This document shows, in pieces, positions 1-5,377 of a stretch of DNA of 5,440 bases; the first letter of the stretch is position 1, and every line of letters begins with the position of its first letter. This DNA is from Bacteroidota bacterium. Lineage in GTDB: Bacteria; Bacteroidota; Bacteroidia; Flavobacteriales; Flavobacteriaceae. The translations under genes were made by a program, and so were the position numbers. The stretch is from positions 1 to 5,440 of the forward strand of contig JAJYSO010000145.1 of the NCBI GenBank assembly GCA_021793535.1, given 5' to 3'. The notes under the pieces are model-generated. The model did no database searches. It was not told where the DNA came from and was given only the letters and a program-made list of their open reading frames with translations.

Positions 1-24
1 ATCTAAAGATTGTTTATAATTCAT
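1..24 (-). CDS. Possible start of a divergent gene (partial, 8 codons)
   Basis: Read on the minus strand, an ATG at 24-22 opens a frame that stays open to the window edge and encodes MNYKQSLD. Eight codons are too few to prove a gene. The peptide resembles, from memory, the beginning of Bacteroidetes folylpolyglutamate synthases (FolC), which often start with a short M-x-Y-x-x-x-L segment; this is a guess that needs the neighbouring sequence. If real, the 67 bp between it and the globin start is a divergent promoter region. No Shine-Dalgarno sequence is visible before this ATG, which is normal for this phylum. Confidence 0.25.
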
Positions 25-91
25 TTCTGATCAGTTGCGCAGTTAGTTTATTGATTGTTTTGATTCATATTTTATAAAAGCCAGAAAGATT
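25..91. promoter_or_regulatory. AT-rich intergenic region upstream of the globin
   Basis: This short stretch should hold the globin promoter and perhaps that of a divergent gene. It contains a perfect 8-bp palindrome CTGATCAG (27-34) and a loose direct repeat of TTGATT/TGATT around 51-65. I see no good TAnnTTTG -7 element; TATTTTAT around 68-75 is the nearest and is poor. It does not contain the FNR-type TTGAT-N4-ATCAA box. The regulatory role is inferred from position only. Confidence 0.2.
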
Positions 92-511
92 ATGTTTGCG
101 GGAGAGGATATTGTGAAAAGAGAGATTAATACGAGAGAAGATGTTTCTTTGCTCGTCCATACTTTTTATGGGAAAATCAGGAAAGATGAAGTCTTGGGCC
201 CCATATTTAATGGAGTTATTAAAGACTGGGACAACCATTTGGAGAAGATGGTAGATTTTTGGGAGAGCAACTTACTGTATGTTAGAAAGTATTTTGGAAA
301 TCCCATGCTTTCACATATTTCAGCAGATCGAAAGACAAACTATGGCATTGAGTCTAAGCATTTTGGGCTGTGGCTCAACCTGTGGTATCAAACCTTGGAT
401 GATTATTTCGAAGGGAGTACCGCTCAGTTGGCCAGAGATCGAGCAAGGATGATGTCTACGAACCTTTTCTTGGCTATTTTCAGAAGTCGGCCCAAGGAAG
501 TATACTCATAA
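92..511 (+). CDS. Group III truncated haemoglobin (2/2 globin)
   Basis: This is a small cytoplasmic haem protein of the TrHb3 class, the class of Campylobacter Ctb, where the globin binds O2 and is linked to nitrosative stress and low-oxygen growth. At 139 residues the length is normal. Visible markers are F25-Y26 (Tyr B10), the LGPIFN block at 35-40, W46-x2-H49 (probable distal His E7), FWES at 56-59, PMLSH at 71-75 with H75 the likely proximal F8 His, and HFGLWL at 90-95 with W94 as the G8 Trp. Ligand assignments come from aligning Ctb by memory. The start may instead be the GTG at 113, giving a protein seven residues shorter beginning MKREINTRED, closer to the usual family start. It lies 64 bp ahead of a universal stress protein gene on the same strand and may share its transcript. 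Its role here (NO detoxification, O2 handling or sensing) is inferred. Confidence 0.88.
   Translation: MFAGEDIVKREINTREDVSLLVHTFYGKIRKDEVLGPIFNGVIKDWDNHLEKMVDFWESNLLYVRKYFGNPMLSHISADRKTNYGIESKHFGLWLNLWYQTLDDYFEGSTAQLARDRARMMSTNLFLAIFRSRPKEVYS
103..107 (+). promoter_or_regulatory. Shine-Dalgarno-like AGAGG favouring a GTG start at 113
   Basis: AGAGG sits five bases before an in-frame GTG (113-115) inside the first codons of the globin frame. By contrast, the ATG at 92 is preceded only by the weak purine stretch AGAAAGA. Since most genes in this window lack any Shine-Dalgarno sequence, the match could be chance, but together with the better fit to the family N-terminus it makes the GTG start a real alternative. 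Confidence 0.35.
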
Positions 512-575
512 GAGACCATGAGAGAAACTGATTTGACTCTCAAGAAAAAGATTAAATTATTCTAACTGTATATAT

Positions 576-1547
576 ATGGCAGCTATTAAAAAAATTCTTG
601 TTCCAACAGATTTCTCGGCAAATGCAGCTTCTGCTTATCAATTTGCAGTGGAAACGGCAGACAACTACGGAGCCAAAATAGATTTCATTCATATTATCCC
701 AAAGATGGCTTACTTTAATTTGAGTCAGAAGGGGTTTTCAAAAACATTTCGAAATCGACAGGAATACGAGACTTTTAAAAATGAACTGCACAAGGAGTTA
801 GAAAAGGAGTTGGAAAAACATATTCCTGAAGCCAGAAGAGGGCAAGTTTTTGTCAAACGGGAGGACCGACCGGCAAGCGGTATTGTTAAACACTCGCAAA
901 AAGAGAAATACGATTTGATTATCGTAGCTTCAAGGGGCCGTGGAAATTCTTCTTTTACCCGAGGAGGAGTTACTGAACGATTGATTCGGGTGGCCAAAAC
1001 ACCGGTGTTGAGTGTAAATAAAAATTACAATCCGGAGATCAAAAATATTTTAATGCCTACCGATGGGTCAGCGGTTTCTTTGGAGGCCCTTCCAATGGCT
1101 TATTTGGTTGCTGCTCAAAACAATGCCTCCATTACCTTGTTGTCCATTTCTAAGTTTGATGTGGCTCAGATTGAGCTCGAAGGAACCAGTGCATACGGGT
1201 ACACCGAGGATAAAATTAGAGAGGACATTCTGGGTGGACTGCGTGAATTTGTGGCTAAAGATTCCAATGAGCTTTCATTTGTAGATGGAAATACCTTTAA
1301 GGAAGGTAAAATTCAAATTGCAAATAAATCAGGAAGGGTTGTCAATCTTTCAACTGTTATCCAAAAAGGGGTTTCGGCTCATGCCGGAATTGTGGAATAT
1401 GCACTGAAAAATGCACAACTGGTCGTTATGGCGACTCATGGCCGAAGCAGCTTGGCTAACCTTTTAATCGGATCAAATGCGGAGAAAGTGGCCCGTTATT
1501 TAAGGATGCCGGTTTTGACAGTTAAACCTCGAGATTATAGGGTTTAG
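576..1547 (+). CDS. Tandem-domain universal stress protein (UspA family)
   Basis: This is a cytoplasmic protein of two fused UspA domains, 323 residues, the usual size for two-domain forms. Domain 1 is about residues 3-148: it begins with KKILVPTDFS and ends with the nucleotide-loop region A118-SR-G121-x9-G131-V and the TPVLSV strand. Domain 2 is about 155-317: KNILMPTDGS at 156-165, then A286-TH-G289-x9-G299-S300 and MPVLTV. In ATP-binding Usp proteins the loop is G-x2-G-x9-G-S/T. Domain 2 keeps it except for Ala in the first position, so it may bind ATP. Domain 1 has also lost the final Ser/Thr (Val) and is probably degenerate. Such proteins support survival under starvation, hypoxia or respiratory stress; the partner or target cannot be read from sequence. 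No alternative start precedes the ATG. A strong terminator follows, so this gene ends its transcript. Confidence 0.93.
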   Translation: MAAIKKILVPTDFSANAASAYQFAVETADNYGAKIDFIHIIPKMAYFNLSQKGFSKTFRNRQEYETFKNELHKELEKELEKHIPEARRGQVFVKREDRPASGIVKHSQKEKYDLIIVASRGRGNSSFTRGGVTERLIRVAKTPVLSVNKNYNPEIKNILMPTDGSAVSLEALPMAYLVAAQNNASITLLSISKFDVAQIELEGTSAYGYTEDKIREDILGGLREFVAKDSNELSFVDGNTFKEGKIQIANKSGRVVNLSTVIQKGVSAHAGIVEYALKNAQLVVMATHGRSSLANLLIGSNAEKVARYLRMPVLTVKPRDYRV

Positions 1548-1601
1548 TTCTTTTAACTTTTAAAAAATAAATAAAAATAAGAACACACCTCCAAAATTAT
1601 G

Positions 1602-1627
1602 AAGCCCATTATTTATTGGGCTTTTTT
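1602..1627 (+). terminator. Intrinsic (Rho-independent) terminator after the stress protein gene
   Basis: A perfect 7-bp stem, AAGCCCA (1602-1608) with TGGGCTT (1617-1623), closes an 8-nt loop and runs directly into a run of six T (1622-1627). It lies 54 bp after the stress protein stop codon and separates that gene from the Rrf2/oxidase operon. Confidence 0.9.
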
Positions 1628-1704
1628 CTAGTGATAAAGTGAACGTTAAGGTAGTTGAGTTTGGAAACGGTTTTTGGCTGTATTTCCTCAGGTTTTTGAA
1701 GCGA

Positions 1705-1721
1705 AATATATTTGAGATATT
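1705..1721. promoter_or_regulatory. Imperfect palindrome just upstream of the promoter, candidate operator
   Basis: AATAT (1705-1709) and ATATT (1717-1721) are inverted arms around a 7-bp centre. The element ends one base before the -33 TTG of the Rrf2/oxidase promoter, a place where a dimeric regulator such as the adjacent Rrf2 protein could act. The arms are pure AT in an AT-rich region, so chance is a serious alternative, and the sequence does not closely match known NsrR or IscR boxes. Confidence 0.2.
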
Positions 1722-1722
1722 C

Positions 1723-1753
1723 TTGTCCGTAATAAAAACTTCTTTTACCTTTG
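1723..1753 (+). promoter_or_regulatory. Bacteroidetes-type promoter of the Rrf2/cbb3 operon
   Basis: TTG at 1723-1725 (-33 element) and TACCTTTG at 1746-1753 (-7 element, consensus TAnnTTTG) are separated by 20 bases, matching the known primary-sigma promoter of Bacteroidetes. Transcription should start near 1758-1762, giving a leader of about 15-19 nt before the ATG at 1777. The placement after a terminator and before a closely packed gene set supports it as the operon promoter. Confidence 0.8.
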
Positions 1754-1776
1754 CGACGATAAAAATTGAATGATAT

Positions 1777-2211
1777 ATGTTCTCTAAAGCTTGTGAATAC
1801 GGAATTAGAGCGATTCTTTATATCGTCGGGAGATCCGATGAAGAAGAACGTTCTCGAATTAAAGAGATTGCAAAAGAAATTGACGCTCCGGAAGCGTTCA
1901 CGGCTAAAGTCCTTCAAAAGCTAGTTCGAAAAAAACTGCTGCGCTCCATTACCGGCCCCAGAGGGGGCTTTTATTTAAACCCAGAAGACATGGAATCCAT
2001 TCGGTTAATTGACATTGTCAAAGCCATTGATGGCGATGGTGTCTTTGAGGGGTGTGGATTGGGGCTGCCCCATTGTGATGGGCGACATCCTTGCCCTGTG
2101 CACCATGAGTTCAAGAAAGTAAAAAGGGAGCTGGAGGAAATGCTTTCTCGTATGAATGTAAAGGAGATGGCAGACAGTGTAGAAAGGGAGGATACTTTTT
2201 TAAAATATTAA
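1777..2211 (+). CDS. Rrf2-family transcriptional regulator, probable Fe-S sensor (IscR/NsrR-like)
   Basis: This is a 144-residue DNA-binding regulator of the Rrf2 family, normal in length. The opening FSKACEYGIRAI is typical of the family. The winged helix-turn-helix spans about 25-68, with IKEIAKEIDAP as the first helices, FTAKVLQKLVRKKLL as the recognition region and GPRGGFYL (60-67) as the wing. The sensor loop holds C93-x6-C100-x5-C106-x2-H109. E. coli IscR binds its [2Fe-2S] cluster with three Cys and one His (C92, C98, C104, H107), and here the His also lies three residues after the last Cys, so an IscR-like Cys3-His cluster is more likely than the Cys3-Asp type of NsrR. Signal (O2, NO or Fe-S supply) is inferred. 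It is the first gene of the operon, 30 bp before the oxidase gene, so it probably controls that operon and itself. No isc/suf genes are nearby, so it need not be IscR proper. Confidence 0.92.
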   Translation: MFSKACEYGIRAILYIVGRSDEEERSRIKEIAKEIDAPEAFTAKVLQKLVRKKLLRSITGPRGGFYLNPEDMESIRLIDIVKAIDGDGVFEGCGLGLPHCDGRHPCPVHHEFKKVKRELEEMLSRMNVKEMADSVEREDTFLKY

Positions 2212-2241
2212 AAACCAATATAAGTTCAGACTGTTTTAAAT

Positions 2242-4086
2242 ATGATTTACCTAAGATCAAAATTGCATGTATTGCTCTTTGCTGTTTTAGTATCCGTCAA
2301 CGTGACGGGTTTTGCGGCAAATGAAGAAGAAATCGATTCTTGGCTGCATGGTGCAGGAGTTATAGGAACTATAGCTTTAGTGCTTATGATTTTAGCACTG
2401 GGTGTGATTATTGCACTGGCCCGATTTAACTCCTATATTAAGGGGTATAAACAAAAAAAGATTGAAAAGAATAACCTTCAATTTAATGAAGACATTCTTT
2501 CCATGGATAGTGATCAGATCGATCAAATTTTGGAACAACGCAAGGCCTCTCTTAATTATAAGCTCAGTGGAGAAGAGTTATGCGGTAAGGAAGCTCCGAC
2601 TGATAAGCGAGGATTGATTTATGAGATTACACACGATCCTAAACCTACTTTTGTAGCTAAAAAACAACGGCGATCAAAAGTGTTTTTGAGAACTGACCCT
2701 GAATTGAAAAAGATCGTCATTGCTTTTATTTCAGCCTCTGCTTTTTGGTTGATCTTTGGAACTGTAGTGGGGGAGTTTGCCGCTTTAAAATTTATTTGGC
2801 CCGAACTGGATCACGTTTCTTGGCTGTCTTTTAGTCGTTTGCGACCTGTACATACCAATACCGTGTTTTGGGGATGGGGTTCCTTTGCGATGATAGGGCT
2901 GGCTTATTTTGTAATGGCTTGGACTTCAAATACGAAACTGCATAGCTATAAGATGGCATGGACGAGTTTTATCTTGTTTAACCTCAATATCATCTTTGGA
3001 AACCTTGCCTTACTCATGGGAGTGAACAATGGCGGAGGAGAATTTAGAGAGTATATCTGGCCAATTTTTGTGCCTTTCTTTATTGTGCCTCTGGTCATGA
3101 CTTTTATCAATTTTTATCAGACGGTGGCCCATCGTAAGGTACGAGAAATATACATTTCAAACTGGTTTATTTTTGCCTCGATTATATGGACGGCGGTTGT
3201 GGCTGTGACCGCTTATCTCCCCATCAACGGATTAGGAGAGACGGCCATTGCGGGTTATTTTATGCACATGGGGGTAGGGATGTGGTTTATGACCTTTACC
3301 TTAGGGTTGATCTATTACTATCTGCCGGCCTCGCTCAATAAGCCTATTTATTCTTATGCACTAGGAGTAGTTGCCTTGTGGACACAAATGCTATTCTACA
3401 CCATGATTGGGACTCACCACTTTATCTTTAGCCCGCTGCCTTGGTGGCTACAGACGATTGCCATTATCTTTAGTGTGGGCATGATTATTCCGGTGACAGC
3501 AGGTACAGTAAACTATTTAATGACCATGCGCGGAAAATGGAGTCATTTGGCTAAAAGTTATGTGATGCCGTTCTTCTTAGTAGGGGTCTGTTTTTATTGG
3601 ATAGGATCCATGCAAGGAAGTTTACAAGCAACCCGATATACGAACTATGTATGGCACTTTACAGATTTCAACGTCGCCCATTCTCATATTACTATGTATG
3701 GAATTATTTCTTTTGTCTTGTGGGCTTGTATGTATTACATCATGCCTAAGCTGACGGGAAAAGAGCCGAAGCAATTTTTAGTGGGCGGTCACTTCTGGCT
3801 CGCCTTTGTGGGAATGTTTGCTTATACCTTGCCCCTTATGATTGGTGGAACGATGAGAGGGTTGAGCTGGTTGCAAGGTGCTCCTTTTATGGAGTCTGTT
3901 GTGTTGATGCGCTCTCATTGGATATGGAGAGCGGTGGGAGGGTCCATGATGTTGTTGTCCCACTTTGTCTTTGGCTATAATATATACTATATGGTGAAGG
4001 GCTATAAAGCACATGCATCGGAAGCAGCAGAACAATCATCTGCTACGGAATTAACGGAAGAATTATTAGAAACTGAAACAATTTAA
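2242..4086 (+). CDS. ccoN: Divergent cbb3-type cytochrome c oxidase catalytic subunit (CcoN) with N-terminal extension
   Basis: This is the haem-copper core subunit that reduces O2 to water at haem b3/CuB in the inner membrane. Residues about 155-590 form the CcoN domain. Visible ligands: RLRPVHT with H204 and H482 (low-spin haem b), H480 (haem b3), and H342, H392 and H393 (CuB). Y386, six residues before the HH pair, matches the tyrosine cross-linked to the CuB His in cbb3 oxidases and absent from NO reductases, so oxygen reduction is the best call. Two Glu (E267, E270) fit the conserved pair linked to Ca2+ binding. At 614 residues it is much longer than a plain CcoN (about 470-490): residues 1-26 look like a signal peptide or extra TM helix, 37-60 is another TM helix, and 61-155 is a charged cytoplasmic stretch. 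Unlike the CcoN-CcoO fusions known in many Bacteroidetes, its C-terminus ends after the last helix in an acidic tail. Oddity: Q458 replaces a normally conserved Glu. ccoO follows after 6 bp. Confidence 0.9.
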   Translation: MIYLRSKLHVLLFAVLVSVNVTGFAANEEEIDSWLHGAGVIGTIALVLMILALGVIIALARFNSYIKGYKQKKIEKNNLQFNEDILSMDSDQIDQILEQRKASLNYKLSGEELCGKEAPTDKRGLIYEITHDPKPTFVAKKQRRSKVFLRTDPELKKIVIAFISASAFWLIFGTVVGEFAALKFIWPELDHVSWLSFSRLRPVHTNTVFWGWGSFAMIGLAYFVMAWTSNTKLHSYKMAWTSFILFNLNIIFGNLALLMGVNNGGGEFREYIWPIFVPFFIVPLVMTFINFYQTVAHRKVREIYISNWFIFASIIWTAVVAVTAYLPINGLGETAIAGYFMHMGVGMWFMTFTLGLIYYYLPASLNKPIYSYALGVVALWTQMLFYTMIGTHHFIFSPLPWWLQTIAIIFSVGMIIPVTAGTVNYLMTMRGKWSHLAKSYVMPFFLVGVCFYWIGSMQGSLQATRYTNYVWHFTDFNVAHSHITMYGIISFVLWACMYYIMPKLTGKEPKQFLVGGHFWLAFVGMFAYTLPLMIGGTMRGLSWLQGAPFMESVVLMRSHWIWRAVGGSMMLLSHFVFGYNIYYMVKGYKAHASEAAEQSSATELTEELLETETI

Positions 4087-4092
4087 TATAGA

Positions 4093-5100
4093 ATGGCACT
4101 TTTTGACTTTAATACAAATCATAAAGCCTTGGTTTGGACGATGTTCCTTGTTTTTATTGGGTTGACTTGTATCGTCGCTTATTATCCGGCTTATGAAATG
4201 AGTAGCTATGAACCTTTACCGGATCAACAACCCCTTACACAAGATCAAAGAAGAGGATTAGAGGTGTATGTTTCGGAAAACTGCGCGGCTTGTCATACGC
4301 AACAAGTACGAAATATTGAGATGGATAAAGCCTGGGGGAAACGCCCGGCAATTCCACAAGATTATGTCTTTAGCAAGGCCCGATTGAATTTTTGGGTACA
4401 AAGCCCCTCCCTGTTAGGGAGCGAACGAACCGGTCCTGATTTAACAGATGTTGGAAATCGCAAGGGATCTTTGGATTGGCAATTGTTGCACTTGTATGAA
4501 CCGCGTGCGGTAGAGCCCAACTCTATTATGCCTAGTTTCCGCTGGTTGTTTTATGAAGTAGACAGCAATTTTGTAAGGGAATCAGATGTAGTGGTGAAGG
4601 GATTACCGGATAAATATATTAAGGACAAGCGTAAAAAAGTCGTAGCGACGGAGGATGCCTTGGCTTTAGTGGACTACTTGCTTTCCTTAAAACAACATCC
4701 TTTACCCGAAGGAATGGAAGCGCCTGAATTTATTCCCTTGAAACCTAAGGAGGAAAAATCCGGCGGTGGTGCTACAGCTAGCGCAGGACCCGATGGGAAA
4801 AGCCTTTATGAAGGAACTTGTGCGGCTTGTCACCAAAGCAGTGGAGAAGGTGTCCCTGGAGCCTTCCCTTCTTTAAAAGGAAGTGGTATTGTAAATAACG
4901 ATATGGGAGAGACCCATATCAAGATTGTGCTTTTTGGAAAAGATGATAACCCCAATTATGGACCTATGCAGCCTTTTGGAGATCAATTTACGGATGAGGA
5001 AGTTGCAGCGATTATTAATTATGAGCGCTCCAGTTGGGGGAATGATAGTGCTCCGGTTACTGCGGATGAGGTGAAGGAGGTTCGAGAAGCCAACGAATGA
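4093..5100 (+). CDS. ccoO: CcoO-type cytochrome c subunit fused to a second c-type haem domain
   Basis: This is the electron-entry subunit of the cbb3-type enzyme, anchored in the inner membrane with its haems in the periplasm. Residues 12-33 are the single N-terminal TM anchor, without a cleaved signal. Domain 1 (about 48-200) is CcoO-like: C64-AA-C67-H68 followed by TQQVR, the LGSERTGPDL block at 108-117, HLYEPR at 133-138, and SIMPSF at 144-149 with M146 as the likely axial ligand. A Gly/Lys-rich linker (about 201-232, with GGG at 224-226) leads to domain 2 (233-315), a class I cytochrome c with C243-AA-C246-H247, GVPGAFPSLKGS at 253-264 and M292 as the probable sixth ligand. Canonical CcoO has one haem and is about 200 residues; this protein is 335. 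The added domain may stand in for part of dihaem CcoP, which is not visible in the window. The start six bases after ccoN suggests translational coupling. Confidence 0.92.
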   Translation: MALFDFNTNHKALVWTMFLVFIGLTCIVAYYPAYEMSSYEPLPDQQPLTQDQRRGLEVYVSENCAACHTQQVRNIEMDKAWGKRPAIPQDYVFSKARLNFWVQSPSLLGSERTGPDLTDVGNRKGSLDWQLLHLYEPRAVEPNSIMPSFRWLFYEVDSNFVRESDVVVKGLPDKYIKDKRKKVVATEDALALVDYLLSLKQHPLPEGMEAPEFIPLKPKEEKSGGGATASAGPDGKSLYEGTCAACHQSSGEGVPGAFPSLKGSGIVNNDMGETHIKIVLFGKDDNPNYGPMQPFGDQFTDEEVAAIINYERSSWGNDSAPVTADEVKEVREANE

Positions 5101-5122
5101 AAATCAGATAGATCTATATAGT

Positions 5123-5377
5123 ATGAAGAAAGCAGCATTTTTATTGATCATATTGGTCACTCATGTAAGCGCGATGCTCGCACAGGAACATGGGGGGGGC
5201 CATGAACACCATATGGCTTTTAACAAACCGGATGCATATGCGGCAAATTTGATTGTTTGGATATCTGTAGGCATTGTTCTATTAACCTTGTATATTACGT
5301 TAAAGTATATCTTTTTTCCTGGAGAGAAGGACCCCAACCATATTAAAAACATAGTTAAGGATGAATACTTCAAATAA
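5123..5377 (+). CDS. Small membrane protein with signal peptide, His-rich segment and one TM helix
   Basis: I do not recognise this 84-residue protein. Residues 1-20 form a signal peptide (KK, then a hydrophobic core), probably cleaved near A20-Q21. Residues 23-31 are His/Gly-rich (HGGGHEHHM) and should face the periplasm, where they could bind copper or another metal. Residues about 41-65 form one TM helix, and the charged tail (FFPGEKDPNHIK onward) should be cytoplasmic. It lies 22 bp after ccoO and overlaps the next gene by 17 bp, so it is an operon member and likely a small subunit or assembly factor of the oxidase. It holds the place where ccoQ often sits, but CcoQ normally lacks a cleaved signal peptide and this His segment. 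The glycines are encoded within a run of eight G (5192-5199). Confidence 0.75.
   Translation: MKKAAFLLIILVTHVSAMLAQEHGGGHEHHMAFNKPDAYAANLIVWISVGIVLLTLYITLKYIFFPGEKDPNHIKNIVKDEYFK

Noticed and set aside
519..542. Inverted repeat TGAGAG / CTCTCA with a 12-nt loop between the globin and the stress protein gene
   Set aside because: The stem is only 6 bp, the loop is large and no T-run follows, so it is not a convincing terminator; no regulator can be linked to it.
532..560. Possible promoter TTTG ... TAAATTAT before the stress protein gene
   Set aside because: The -7 element misses two of the conserved bases and the spacing is 17 bp, so it is much weaker than the promoter at 1723-1753.
725..997. 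Minus-strand open frame of 90 codons inside the universal stress protein gene
   Set aside because: It lies wholly within a well-supported gene and its translation shows no domain or plausible protein composition; it is an antisense shadow.
1609..1917. Minus-strand open frame of 102 codons across the terminator, the promoter and the start of the Rrf2 gene
   Set aside because: It overlaps a clear terminator, promoter and regulator gene, and the translation resembles no family.
2193..2200. TACTTTTT near the end of the Rrf2 gene as an internal promoter for ccoN
   Set aside because: The final G of TAnnTTTG is missing and no TTG lies at the right distance upstream.
3778..4035. Minus-strand open frame of 85 codons inside ccoN, rich in His, Ser and Pro
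   Set aside because: Its composition is what antisense reading of membrane-protein codons gives; no start signal or family similarity.
5108..5117. Perfect 10-bp palindrome ATAGATCTAT between ccoO and the small membrane protein gene
   Set aside because: It is short, AT-rich and sits within a 22-bp operon gap without promoter elements; probably chance.
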